Origin: Propionicimonas sp.
Lineage (GTDB): Bacteria > Actinomycetota > Actinomycetes > Propionibacteriales > Propionibacteriaceae
Direction of reading: 5' to 3'
DNA length: 64,000 nucleotides
Assembly: GCA_013791955.1 (NCBI GenBank)
Contig: VMSW01000005.1
Span: 124,001 to 188,000, forward strand
In this document: positions 10,123 through 18,648 of the stretch, in pieces
Layout: each line of letters opens with the position of its first letter
Numbering within the stretch: the first letter of the stretch is position 1
Made by a program: the position numbers and the translations under genes
The notes under the pieces: generated by a model
Database searches by the model: none
The model's input: only the letters and a program-made list of their open reading frames with translations
Told to the model about the DNA's origin: nothing

Positions 10123-10863
10123 TCAGTCGAGGCCGAGGTATTCCTCGAGGGTCAGGGAGTTCGCCTTGTCGAACTTGATCGAATGCTCCAGGCCGACATA
10201 GCGGAAGTGCCAGGGCTCATAGGCAACGCCGGTGATCTTCTGCTTGCCCTTCGGGAAGCGCAGGATGAAGCCGTACTCGTGGGCGTGCTTGTGCAGCCAC
10301 TTGCCGGTCGCGGTGTTCTCCATCGGCCGGTACCAGACCCGGCCATCCCACAGATCGACCGCGAGGCCGGTTTGGTGCTCGCTGGCCCCAGGTGGGGCGT
10401 AGTAGCTGATGTTCTGCGGCTGGGTGCGTAAAGCGCGGTCGTAGGTGGCCTTCTGGGTAGTCCAGCTTCGATAGCCCGACTTGACCACGACCACCACACC
10501 GTCGGCCTTGGCCGCAGCCGTCATCTTGGCCAAGGCCTTCGCGGTGGCCGAATCAAGCTGATTGGCACCAGTTGGATTGTCCGGGCCGTAGCTGGCCGAG
10601 ATCCGGTGCTTTTTGGAGACCACGATCAAACCGTTGACTGCGTAGGGCTGGTTGAGCTGGCGGCCCTTGCGGCGATCTGGCGTCGGCGCCGTTGAACTCG
10701 GTGTGGGCGTCGAGCTCAACGACGGGGCGGACGAGCTTGGCTGGATCGGCACCGCCGCAGTGCTACCGGCGGTGGGGGCTAGTCCGGGCGGCGGCGTTAT
10801 CGCGCAACCGCCCAAGGTGAGGCAGACGGTTGCGGTGAGGACGGTGAGGCTGACCGACCGCAA
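10123..10863 (-). CDS. VanY-family D-alanyl-D-alanine carboxypeptidase lipoprotein
   Basis: Trims D-Ala from peptidoglycan stem peptides outside the membrane. The 246-aa protein has a lipoprotein signal with lipobox LGGC (Cys20), a ~45-residue Ser/Pro/Thr-rich linker and a VanY/LAS metallopeptidase domain. The domain carries GYRSWTTQ, SEHQTGLAVDLW (SxHxxGxAxD, the zinc-binding His and Asp) and EPWHFRYVG (the general base Glu and second zinc His). It follows the S/T/P-rich gene by only two bases and is probably co-transcribed with it. Confidence 0.92.
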   Translation of the reverse strand: MRSVSLTVLTATVCLTLGGCAITPPPGLAPTAGSTAAVPIQPSSSAPSLSSTPTPSSTAPTPDRRKGRQLNQPYAVNGLIVVSKKHRISASYGPDNPTGANQLDSATAKALAKMTAAAKADGVVVVVKSGYRSWTTQKATYDRALRTQPQNISYYAPPGASEHQTGLAVDLWDGRVWYRPMENTATGKWLHKHAHEYGFILRFPKGKQKITGVAYEPWHFRYVGLEHSIKFDKANSLTLEEYLGLD

Positions 10864-10865
10864 GA

Positions 10866-11726
10866 TCAGCCGCGCAGGCTGTTCAGCCAGTCGCGGATCC
10901 GCTGCAGTGCGTCTTCGGTGCTCTGGCCCGCGTCACCGTGGTGGTGGTGGCGTTCGCTGGCCCGCGGCGACGGCGTCTGACTTGGCATCACTGAGCCGGA
11001 GGGCAGGTTGCTTGGTGTCGGCGAGCCGGACGGCGTGGCCGAACTGCTGGTCGCGGGGCTGCTTGGCGCCGTCACCTTGCGGACTACCGGCGAAACACCC
11101 CTGGACGGCTCGCTGAGGCTTGGCGAAGCACTGATCGACTCCGAGCTGGTCGGGCTGCCTGACGCCGACGGACTGGCAGTTGGGCAGTACGTCGGCGTAG
11201 CTGTCGGATCGGTGCTCACCGAAGGCGAAGCAGTTGGGCACAACTCGGTCGGCACCTCAGTTGGCGTGCTGGTCGGCACCTCCGTCGGCGGCACCGTCAC
11301 GGTCACCGTCGGCGTCGGGGTAGGACTGGTGCTGTCAGTTGGGAAGGGCAGCGTGGCGCTGGGTGAACCCTCATTCGGATCCGGCTTGGCCTCAGTCGGC
11401 GTGCCCGAAGGATCCGGCGTCGGATTGGCCGAGGACGTCGGCTTGGCACTCGGCTTCGATGGGTTAACCGGCGGCGGCTGAACCTGGTTGTTGTCGGTGG
11501 TGGGCTCGTCGCTCGGCTCGGTGGTCGTCGACTCGTTGCTCGGCTCAGACACGCTGGGCGTGGGCAGGGTCGGGGTAGTGGTGCTGGGTCCGTAGGTGAC
11601 CGTCACAGTGACTTGGACCTCAGGGCCGCCCGACAGTGTCGGCACACCGGCTCTTGGAGGCGCGACTACAACGCCTGCCACTACGCAGGCGGCGGCTGCA
11701 AGCCATACATTGGCAGCCCGTGCCAT
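10866..11726 (-). CDS. Secreted Ser/Thr/Pro-rich low-complexity protein
   Basis: A 286-aa protein with a signal or anchor segment (residues ~5-24, LAAAACVVAGVVVAPP). Then ~220 residues of PTPTVTVTVPPTEVPTSTPT-type sequence without any globular pattern, and a His-rich tail (ERHHHHGD) followed by an amphipathic C-terminal helix (DALQRIRDWLNSLRG). It looks like a wall-spanning stalk or mucin-like protein, possibly glycosylated. A good purine-rich site (GGGGGGAAA) precedes ATG. The start lies 46 bases inside the end of the DUF4031-HD gene. Function unknown. Confidence 0.7.
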   Translation of the reverse strand: MARAANVWLAAAACVVAGVVVAPPRAGVPTLSGGPEVQVTVTVTYGPSTTTPTLPTPSVSEPSNESTTTEPSDEPTTDNNQVQPPPVNPSKPSAKPTSSANPTPDPSGTPTEAKPDPNEGSPSATLPFPTDSTSPTPTPTVTVTVPPTEVPTSTPTEVPTELCPTASPSVSTDPTATPTYCPTASPSASGSPTSSESISASPSLSEPSRGVSPVVRKVTAPSSPATSSSATPSGSPTPSNLPSGSVMPSQTPSPRASERHHHHGDAGQSTEDALQRIRDWLNSLRG

Positions 11727-12673
11727 CGTTTCCCCCCGACTGCACTGATACCTGGTGAACGCTCTTCCGGAGTTTGGTTTCCCACAATCCCTTGCCAGTG
11801 AATCTCTTCATCAGCCAGGTTGTGCCGCGCCCGGTCGAGCCATAGCTGCTGCCCGAGCCCAGACCCGAACAACGTCTCTGCGGTCAATAATGCCCTAATC
11901 ACACCCAGCCGTGCTAACCCAAATCGATAGTTGTTGAGTTCCGGGTGCTCCAGTCGCACCCCGCGTACGTACATCTGGTACCGGCCTGGCACCTGACCAA
12001 GAATCGACAGGTCGGCATCCACCAGAGCCTGGCCAGCGGTGTCGGTGGGTTCGGCCCGGTGGTCGACGGTGAGCATCACTAGGCGCGAAACCTCGTTGAC
12101 TAGGTCGGTCGGCGCCCTGGCTGCCTCAAGTTCGGCGCGGGCCAGGGCGGCCGAAGCGGCCTCGTCTGCCCCTGGTTCGCCACGGTAGACAGCGTCGTGA
12201 AACCACGCGGCCAAGGCCACTGGAGGTGGGGTCAGGCCGTCGTACAGCTGGTCCAGGGCGCCCAACATCTGGACCAGGTGTCGCGTGTCGTGATAACGCC
12301 GATGCGGCTCCAGCCAACGGCCGACCAGATCGGCTCCCAATCGCGGTTCCTCGGGCAGTAGTTGCTGCCACCTTCGCGTTAGTTCGGCGACCGCCCGAGC
12401 TGGCTTTGGGACGCGCTGCTGGGGCCGCACCCGCAGTCCGGCTGCGGCCAGGCGCCCGACGAGTTCGCGGGCTTCCACCGGCTGGGCACCGGCGGCAACC
12501 AGTTCGGCCAGTCGGGTCTCGGAGACGTCATAGTGATCGTGGTCGAAGGCGCGGTCTGGCACCTCATTTGCCCGGGCGAATTCGTGCAGTTCGGCCAACG
12601 AGGTGTCTGAGGCCAAGTGGGCAAAGCGGGTGCCGTGCGCGGGCCAGCGTGGGGGGTCGATCAGAATCGCCAT
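11681..12673 (-). CDS. DUF4031 domain fused to an HD-type metal-dependent phosphohydrolase
   Basis: A 330-aa cytoplasmic protein. Residues 1-~75 are DUF4031 (MAILIDPPRWPAHGTRFAHL ... DHDHYDV). Residues ~105-300 are an HD-superfamily domain: PHRRYHDTRHLVQML, AAWFHDAVY (HD) and LVDADLSILG (distal Asp). HD enzymes of this type hydrolyse phosphoesters, but the substrate is unknown. The last ~30 residues (QTPEERSPGISAVGGKR...) overlap the next gene by 46 bases and seem non-conserved. No strong site is seen at ATG 12673; it is probably coupled to the PEBP gene 18 bases upstream. Confidence 0.85.
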   Translation of the reverse strand: MAILIDPPRWPAHGTRFAHLASDTSLAELHEFARANEVPDRAFDHDHYDVSETRLAELVAAGAQPVEARELVGRLAAAGLRVRPQQRVPKPARAVAELTRRWQQLLPEEPRLGADLVGRWLEPHRRYHDTRHLVQMLGALDQLYDGLTPPPVALAAWFHDAVYRGEPGADEAASAALARAELEAARAPTDLVNEVSRLVMLTVDHRAEPTDTAGQALVDADLSILGQVPGRYQMYVRGVRLEHPELNNYRFGLARLGVIRALLTAETLFGSGLGQQLWLDRARHNLADEEIHWQGIVGNQTPEERSPGISAVGGKRWHGLPMYGLQPPPA

Positions 12674-12691
12674 TCGGAGCGGGAGCCCTCC

Positions 12692-13159
12692 TCAGCCTGC
12701 CGGGTTGGCGAACAGGGCAGTGAAAGCGGCCACCCCAAGGGTGTTGAAGCTCAAGGTCAGGCGCGCCGAGGCGCTGCTGGCCTCGTCGGGGACGTCGAGC
12801 AAAGGCACCGAAACCGCGAACACGCGGAACTCGTAGTGGTGGGCTGGCCCGGGCGGCGGCCATGGTCCGCCCCAGCCGGAATAGCCGTAGTCGTTGACCC
12901 AGGTGCGCGCGCCAGCGGGCAGTGGTGCACCTTCAGCCAGTGTCGTGATCCCGGCGGGAATGTCAGTGACCACCCAATGCCACCAGCCGCTCCCAGTGGG
13001 GGCGTCGGGGTCGAAGCAGGTGACTGCGTAACTGGCGGTGCCGGGAGGTCCCTCGGTCCAACTCAACTCGGGACTGGTGTTCTGGCCGCCGACTCCGGGC
13101 TCGGCATATTTGAGGTCGATGAAGCTGTCAGGGGCGATGCTCAAGCTGCGGATTTCCAT
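12692..13159 (-). CDS. PEBP-family protein (YbhB/YbcL, Raf-kinase-inhibitor-like)
   Basis: A 155-aa protein of the phosphatidylethanolamine-binding fold. Signature stretches are GGQNTSPELSWTEGPPGTASYAVTCFDPDAP, GSGWWHWVVTDIPA and the later GPAHHYEFRVFAVS, which form the anion-binding pocket. Bacterial members have no settled function. ATG has GAGGAG ten bases before it. First gene of the minus-strand run PEBP, DUF4031-HD, S/T/P-rich, VanY. It is divergent from the aldolase-like gene across 121 bases that must hold both promoters. Confidence 0.9.
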   Translation of the reverse strand: MEIRSLSIAPDSFIDLKYAEPGVGGQNTSPELSWTEGPPGTASYAVTCFDPDAPTGSGWWHWVVTDIPAGITTLAEGAPLPAGARTWVNDYGYSGWGGPWPPPGPAHHYEFRVFAVSVPLLDVPDEASSASARLTLSFNTLGVAAFTALFANPAG

Positions 13160-13280
13160 TTCGGAGAACTCCTCACATCGGTGGTGTTTCAGCTAACCAC
13201 CACCCTTGGGGCAGTGTCACGGGCCCCGGGCTCGGTACTCCTGCGGCGACGATCGGGTCGGGATCGGGCAGGATGAAGCC

Positions 13281-13886
13281 GTGGCCGTGGAACTTCCCTC
13301 GCTGGGCGAGCGCAAGGTGATCGTCAACCTGCCCGAATTTGAACCGGACGTACTGCTCCCTGTCTGTGAGGTGCTCTGCCAGGAGGGATTCACTACCTGG
13401 TCGCTGTCGGCGGATCGGGTGGGTCAGTTGGCTGAGTTGCGGGCCGGCTTTGGCCGCCGGGCCCGCATCGGTGTTCACGGCGTGACCGATTCCCGGCAGG
13501 TGCAGAAGGCTGCCGAAGTCGGCGCGGCCTTTGCCGCTGCTGACTTCATGGCACCAAAGCTGCCCAAGGCGGTGGCGGGCTTTCCGGTGATCCTTGGCGG
13601 GTTGACCCCCACCGAACTGCGAGCCGGTTTGGCCGCGGGTGCCGCTGCTGTTCAAGTGGTGCCGTCGGAGTCTCTCGGCTCGGATTACGCCCGCGCTCTG
13701 CCGGGGCTGCTGGGCTATCCGCCGCTGATCGCCGCCGGGCGAATGAAGCGGGGCCTGGCTGCGCTGTGGCTCGAGTCGGGTGCGGTCGGGGTCTGGCCGC
13801 CGGAGTTGTTCGCCGATGAGTTGGCGATGGCCGCTGGTCTTGACGGGCTGCGCACAGAACTGCAGTTGTGGCATCTGGAGGACTGA
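13281..13886 (+). CDS. KDPG/KHG-aldolase-like protein lacking the Schiff-base lysine
   Basis: A 201-aa TIM-barrel protein that lines up with Eda from end to end. FPVILGGLTPTELRAGLAAG matches the Eda IPLIPGxxTxxEL strand, and PPLIAAGRMKRGLAAL matches the Eda TGGI phosphate strand. At the position of the Eda catalytic Lys (KFFPAE) this protein has VQVVPSE, with Gln125. The Eda catalytic Glu region (LEVTLRT) reads WSLSADR, and GAGTV reads GVHGV. It therefore looks like a pseudo-aldolase or a family with a new reaction. GTG 13281 is chosen, with AGGA seven bases upstream; an alternative upstream frame begins in non-family sequence. Confidence 0.72.
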   Translation: MAVELPSLGERKVIVNLPEFEPDVLLPVCEVLCQEGFTTWSLSADRVGQLAELRAGFGRRARIGVHGVTDSRQVQKAAEVGAAFAAADFMAPKLPKAVAGFPVILGGLTPTELRAGLAAGAAAVQVVPSESLGSDYARALPGLLGYPPLIAAGRMKRGLAALWLESGAVGVWPPELFADELAMAAGLDGLRTELQLWHLED

Positions 13887-14013
13887 GTTCGATCGAGCCG
13901 AACCTGGCGGCCAGGCCAGCGATTGGCGGCCAGCCGCGGACGGCCGCTTGCCGGTGAGGGAATTCTTAAGTTAGTCTGAGAATCCACTCAGGTTCCCAGC
14001 AGGAAGCTGCTCA

Positions 14014-14931
14014 ATGTCTTATCAGCCACGCCGAGTCGCCGACTTAGTCGACGCGCCCGCTGTTGTCGCTGAACCTGAGGTTACCGACTTGGCCCCTCGC
14101 CGAGCCGCATCAACCCTCACTGACAAGCTCTTTCACCGCGGTGGCGTCGTCGCCGCGCTGGTCACGGTAGCGGCCACCGCCGCGGCAGTGGTGATCGGTG
14201 CGACCGGCGGTGCGGCCTCTGCGGTTGGGGTTCCGATGGCTGCTGCCGCCGGCTCCTCTCCGCTGATCGCCGACAGCCTGTCGCTGATCAAGCCAGCGAC
14301 GTTGAAGTCGAAATCGAAGTCGCAGGATCCGGCCATCGCCGTCAGCCGCCAATACACCGAGGGTTCGTTGAACGTCCGGTCCGAGCCTGATGTGAAGGCT
14401 GAGCTGCTGGGGCGGGTCGATGTCGCCACCAAAGTGGAGGCCACCTCCGAAATCGAAGGCGACTACCGCAGGATCCTCTATAAGGGTGGCTTCGGCTGGG
14501 TGCTCACCGATTCCCTGAGTGATTCCGACACCATGGCGGTGCCGGAAGGCACCAGCATGGAGCCCTGCGCTCGCGGTTCCCAGGTCGAGAACAAGCTGCG
14601 CAAGACCACGATCTTCATCTATCGCTCCGTTTGCCCGCTGTTCCCCGGGATCAACTCGGTCGGTGGCTGGCGAGCCGGCGGAATGGCCTTCCACAAGAAC
14701 GGGCGGGCGCTGGACTTGATGCTCGACCCCGGTGAAGAGAGCGCCATGGGCTGGCGGATCACGAAGTACCTCATCGCCCACCGCTCCGAGTTCAAGATCG
14801 ATCACATCATCTTCGAGCAGAAGATCTGGACTCCCAGCAGCGGAACTTGGCGCAAGATGGCCGACCGCGGTTCGATCAATGCCAATCATTACAACCACGT
14901 CCACGTGGCCGTAGCTTCCTCCGCTCGCTGA
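14014..14931 (+). CDS. Membrane-anchored SH3b protein with a peptidase-like C-terminal domain
   Basis: A 305-aa protein: short cytoplasmic tail, one TM segment (residues ~43-72), a low-complexity link (TLKSKSKSQDP), then a bacterial SH3 domain (~110-165; EGSLNVRSEPDVKAELLGRV ... GFGWVLTDSL). The C-terminal ~120-residue domain has NSVGGWRAGGMAFHKNGRALDLML and NHYNHVHVAV. These HxxGxxxDL-like and HxHVxV motifs resemble the LAS/ARB-07466-type domains of actinobacterial wall proteins. A wall-binding or wall-hydrolase role is likely. An AGGAAG site precedes ATG. It sits just before the teichoic acid region. Confidence 0.8.
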   Translation: MSYQPRRVADLVDAPAVVAEPEVTDLAPRRAASTLTDKLFHRGGVVAALVTVAATAAAVVIGATGGAASAVGVPMAAAAGSSPLIADSLSLIKPATLKSKSKSQDPAIAVSRQYTEGSLNVRSEPDVKAELLGRVDVATKVEATSEIEGDYRRILYKGGFGWVLTDSLSDSDTMAVPEGTSMEPCARGSQVENKLRKTTIFIYRSVCPLFPGINSVGGWRAGGMAFHKNGRALDLMLDPGEESAMGWRITKYLIAHRSEFKIDHIIFEQKIWTPSSGTWRKMADRGSINANHYNHVHVAVASSAR

Positions 14932-14974
14932 TCACCACCGCGACGGTCGGCGCACGAACTTGGGGCTGGCCGGT

Positions 14975-14980
14975 TAGGCT
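14975..14980 (+). promoter_or_regulatory. -10 box of a leaderless promoter (tagF1)
   Basis: TAGGCT is followed by exactly six bases (ACGCCA) and then GTG 14987. No Shine-Dalgarno is present, so the transcript probably starts at or next to the start codon. Confidence 0.55.
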
Positions 14981-14986
14981 ACGCCA

Positions 14987-16810
14987 GTGAGTCGGGGAAG
15001 AGCCATCGAGAATCTGGGACGGGCGCCCGTGCCCGAATGGGAAGAACTCGCCCGCGCGGCCTGGCCGGGGAAGGTGCCCCTCGCGGTCGCGGCCTGGTGC
15101 GGACGCGCGAATCTAACGCTGCTGCTGCTGGGCCTGCTAACTCAGTTCGTGGCCGGCTGGGCACACCTGCCCTGGCTTTCACTGGGCGCTTGGGTTGTCT
15201 CCTCGGTTACCGACTGGCTGTCTACCCGGGCCGATCCGCCCACCTCCCGCCTGCTCGATCTGGTCGGGATCCGTCCGCAGGTTCGCGGGCTACTGCGCAG
15301 CTTGCTCGCCGCCTCGGCGGTCTTCGCTGTCGTTGCCCCCAACGCCATCACTGCGGCGTTGTCCTATGTGTCGGTGGTGCTGTTCGTCCAACTGGCCTGG
15401 TACCTCCAGCCGGTCCTGGCCACCTGGGTGTCCCGCAGCGCCCCGGCGTTGCGCTTCGAGCCGCAATCAGCTGAGCAACCCGCCGCTACCGCCCGGCACC
15501 TGCGGATCTATGCCCGAGGGGCCGGCACCAACCCCGTGATACTCGCGATCGAGGTCGTCGCCCTGGTTGAGGCCACCCTGGCTGCGTCCGTGCCCGTGGG
15601 CACCAATGCAGCTCTGCTGGGCCTGACGCTGTCTGGTGCGCTGCTCGAGACGGCCCTGATCTATCTGGGCTGGACGGCCTGGCAGGCCCATACCGCACGA
15701 CGTGACGCGGCCAAGATGTACGAGGGCCTCGTTGATGAGATGACCGCCAAGCAGCCGTCCTTCCTGGTTTATGTCTCCCTCGGTGCCCGGCAATCGAAGT
15801 ACATCGCCAATCAGTGGCTCCCGGCGTTAGATGCGCTGACTCAGCAGGGGATGCTGTTGGTGCGCGAGGCCAGTCAGTTGGCCGATCTGGGCGCCACCAG
15901 GCACCCGGTCGTCTATGCGCCGTCCCCGCGCGACGTTGAGCGGATGCTCCTGCCAACCTTGCGGGTGGCCTTTTACCTCGCCTATGGCGAGCGCAACGGC
16001 CAGCTGCAACGTGATCCCCGATTGCTGCACATCATGTTGCTCCACGGCGATTCCGATAAGGCCACCAGCGCCAACAACCAGGCCCGCGGAGTTGACGAGG
16101 TTTGGGTGGCCGGACCGGCCGCGATGGAGCGTTACCCGGCCGCAGGCATCCAGATGGGCCGGGAGAAGTTCGCGGTGATTGGTCGGCCCCAGGTGGCCGA
16201 GTTGCCGATCGGCCCGACCGGGAATGAGCACCCGATCCTGCTGTATGCCCCCACCTTCGAGGGATACTACGACCAGACCTCCTACACCTCCCTGGACGTG
16301 ATGGGGGTGCGGTTGGTGCGCCAGCTGCTACGCAAGCACCCCGAAATGCGGGTCTGGTTCCGACCGCATCCGGCCAGTGGCGTGTACCGGCCGTCGATGT
16401 TGGCCGCGATCACCGAGATCTCCACGATGCTGCGCCAAGCCGGCGATGGCCATCTGGTGACCGCCGACGAAGAGCTGACCCTCAACGATTGCCTGACCAA
16501 GGCAGATGTGTTGATCTCTGATATCTCCAGCGTCGCTACCGACTACCTCTACACCGAGCGTCCGGTGCTCACCTGCAACCCCCAAGGCATGGCCCAGGCG
16601 GACTTCGTGGCGGAATTCCCCACCCAGGCCAGCTCGTACTTGATCGGGCCGCATCTGGAGGGATTGGAACAGGCCCTCGAGTTGGCTTTCGGCGAGGACC
16701 CGCTGGCGCCGGCCCGACTGGCGATGAAGAAGCACGTCCTCGGCGATACCCCGGACGGGCCGCAGGCGGCTTTCGAGGGCCACGTAGCCCGAGTGACCGC
16801 CGCGAGGTAG
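14987..16810 (+). CDS. Membrane-anchored CDP-glycerol/ribitol glycerophosphotransferase (TagF/TarF-like), copy 1
   Basis: Transfers polyol-phosphate units from CDP-polyol to a growing teichoic-acid-type polymer at the inner membrane face. The 607-aa protein has about six hydrophobic segments in residues ~35-240. The TagF-type GT-B domain spans ~250-600: PSFLVYVSLGARQSKYIANQWLP, MLLHGDSDKA, PILLYAPTFEGYYDQTSYTS, WFRPHPAS and DVLISDISSVATDYLYTERPV, the last two being the CDP-donor site. Classical TagF lacks such a large membrane domain. The start is GTG, leaderless. It lies immediately upstream of pgi and of the exporter genes. Confidence 0.88.
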   Translation: MSRGRAIENLGRAPVPEWEELARAAWPGKVPLAVAAWCGRANLTLLLLGLLTQFVAGWAHLPWLSLGAWVVSSVTDWLSTRADPPTSRLLDLVGIRPQVRGLLRSLLAASAVFAVVAPNAITAALSYVSVVLFVQLAWYLQPVLATWVSRSAPALRFEPQSAEQPAATARHLRIYARGAGTNPVILAIEVVALVEATLAASVPVGTNAALLGLTLSGALLETALIYLGWTAWQAHTARRDAAKMYEGLVDEMTAKQPSFLVYVSLGARQSKYIANQWLPALDALTQQGMLLVREASQLADLGATRHPVVYAPSPRDVERMLLPTLRVAFYLAYGERNGQLQRDPRLLHIMLLHGDSDKATSANNQARGVDEVWVAGPAAMERYPAAGIQMGREKFAVIGRPQVAELPIGPTGNEHPILLYAPTFEGYYDQTSYTSLDVMGVRLVRQLLRKHPEMRVWFRPHPASGVYRPSMLAAITEISTMLRQAGDGHLVTADEELTLNDCLTKADVLISDISSVATDYLYTERPVLTCNPQGMAQADFVAEFPTQASSYLIGPHLEGLEQALELAFGEDPLAPARLAMKKHVLGDTPDGPQAAFEGHVARVTAAR

Positions 16811-16856
16811 TCGTCCACCAGTTGCTGGACGGGGCACCTGGCCGCAGCCGCCTGGT

Positions 16857-16862
16857 TAGGCT
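16857..16862 (+). promoter_or_regulatory. -10 box of a leaderless promoter (pgi)
   Basis: TAGGCT, six bases (GCCGGT), then ATG 16869. Same hexamer and spacing as before tagF1, and no ribosome binding site. Confidence 0.55.
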
Positions 16863-16868
16863 GCCGGT

Positions 16869-18548
16869 ATGACCAAACCGGTTGACCCCACCACCACTCC
16901 AGCCTGGGCCAAGTTGGCCAAGTTGGCCGACGAGCTCACCCCCGATCTGCGCTCCTGGTTCGCCCAGGACGCAGACCGCGCCGAGCGGTACAGCCTCACG
17001 GCCGCGGATTTGTTCGTAGACCTCTCCAAGAACCTGCTCACCGATTCGGTCCGGCAGGCGCTGGTCGAACTGGCCGAGCAGGTTGGGCTGCCGGCTCGCC
17101 GCGACGCCATGTTCGACGGCGAGCGGATCAACGTGACCGAGAACCGTTCAGTGCTGCACACCGCCCTGCGGCGTCCGCGCACAGATTCCCTGATCGTCGA
17201 TGGGGTCGAGGTCGTTGCAGAAGTCCACAAGGTTCTGGATCAGGTCTACGCCTTCGCCACCTCGGTGCGCTCGGGAGAGTGGACCGGCGTTACCGGAAAG
17301 CCGATCAGCACCGTGGTGAATATCGGGATCGGTGGCTCCGATCTTGGGCCGGTCATGGTTTATGAGGCGCTGAAGCCGTACGTCCAGGCGGGCCTGGAAT
17401 GCCGGTTCGTTTCCAACATCGATCCCTCAGATGTTGCGGACAAGACCGCGGACCTCGATCCGGAGACCACGCTGTTCATCGTGGCGTCGAAGACCTTCAC
17501 CACCTTGGAGACCCTGACCAATGCGCGCCTGGCGCGCGACTGGTTGCTGGGCGAGCTGCGCGCGGCGGGCATCATCGACCAGGACGAACAGGGCGCCAAG
17601 GCAGCTATCGCCAAGCACTTCGTCGCCGTTTCCACCGCGTTGGACAAGGTGGCCGCCTTTGGCATCGACCCGGCCAATGCCTTTGGCTTCTGGGACTGGG
17701 TTGGCGGTCGTTACTCAGTCGATTCCGCAGTCGGTACTGCGGTCGCGGTGGCGATCGGCCCCGAGCACTTTGCAGAGTTCCTCGAGGGCTTCGGTGCCAT
17801 CGATCGCCACTTTGTCGAGGCTCCGCTGGCCGAGAATGTGCCGGCCATGATGGGCCTGCTCAACGTCTGGTACGTCAATTTCCTCGGCGCTGGCAGCCAT
17901 GCGGTGCTGCCTTACGACCAGCACCTGCATCGCTTCCCTGCCTACCTGCAACAGCTGACGATGGAGTCCAACGGGAAGGGCGTGCGCAGCGACGGTACGC
18001 CGGTCACCACCGCGACCGGCGAGGTGTTCTGGGGCGAGCCGGGCACCAACGGCCAACATGCCTTCTACCAGCTCATTCACCAGGGGACGCAGCTGATCCC
18101 GGCCGATTTCATCGCCGTGGCCAACCCGGCCCATCCCACCAAGGACGGCACCGCAGACGTCCACGAGTTGTTCCTGGCCAACTTCTTCGCCCAGACCAAG
18201 GCGTTGGCGTTCGGCAAGACCGAAGCCGAGGTGCGGGCCGAGGGCACCCCGGCGGCGATCGTCTCGGCGCGGGTGTTCGACGGCAACCGGCCGACCACCT
18301 CGATCATGGCGCCAGCGCTAACCCCAGCGGTGGTTGGGCAGTTGATCGCGCTCTATGAGCACATCACCTTCACTCAGGGAGTGGTGTGGGGCGTGAACAG
18401 CTTCGACCAGTGGGGGGTGGAGCTGGGCAAGCAGCTGGCGCTGCAAATCGCACCAGCCGTGGCTGGCGACGAAGATTCCGTGGCAGCCCAGGATCCGTCG
18501 ACCAGATCGTTGGTGAGTTATTACCTGCGTAACCGCAGGCACTCCTGA
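16869..18548 (+). CDS. pgi: Glucose-6-phosphate isomerase
   Basis: Interconverts glucose 6-phosphate and fructose 6-phosphate. The 559-aa length is normal for bacterial Pgi. Both family signatures are present: [16 protein letters not shown] in the N-domain, and [18 protein letters not shown] in the middle. Near the end [15 protein letters not shown] holds the conserved Gln and Lys. [23 protein letters not shown] carries the catalytic His/Glu region. A housekeeping gene inserted between two teichoic-acid-related blocks; it can feed sugar phosphates to the wall pathway. Confidence 0.97.
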   Translation: MTKPVDPTTTPAWAKLAKLADELTPDLRSWFAQDADRAERYSLTAADLFVDLSKNLLTDSVRQALVELAEQVGLPARRDAMFDGERINVTENRSVLHTALRRPRTDSLIVDGVEVVAEVHKVLDQVYAFATSVRSGEWTGVTGKPISTVVNIGIGGSDLGPVMVYEALKPYVQAGLECRFVSNIDPSDVADKTADLDPETTLFIVASKTFTTLETLTNARLARDWLLGELRAAGIIDQDEQGAKAAIAKHFVAVSTALDKVAAFGIDPANAFGFWDWVGGRYSVDSAVGTAVAVAIGPEHFAEFLEGFGAIDRHFVEAPLAENVPAMMGLLNVWYVNFLGAGSHAVLPYDQHLHRFPAYLQQLTMESNGKGVRSDGTPVTTATGEVFWGEPGTNGQHAFYQLIHQGTQLIPADFIAVANPAHPTKDGTADVHELFLANFFAQTKALAFGKTEAEVRAEGTPAAIVSARVFDGNRPTTSIMAPALTPAVVGQLIALYEHITFTQGVVWGVNSFDQWGVELGKQLALQIAPAVAGDEDSVAAQDPSTRSLVSYYLRNRRHS

Positions 18549-18586
18549 TGTTTCGGCTTGGGTGCCTAGAGTGCACTAAGCTCGCA

Positions 18587-18618
18587 CAGGCGCTTCCCAG
18601 CGTGGGACGTGGCGCCTG
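18587..18618 (+). terminator. Nested hairpin between pgi and tagG
   Basis: Outer arms CAGGCGC and GCGCCTG enclose an inner TCCCA/TGGGA stem. It can end pgi transcripts. A TAGAGT hexamer at 18567-18572 lies before it, so it may instead sit in the tagG leader and act as an attenuator. Confidence 0.4.
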
Positions 18619-18648
18619 GGCGGATCGCCGATTGGAGTCCAAGCAGGG

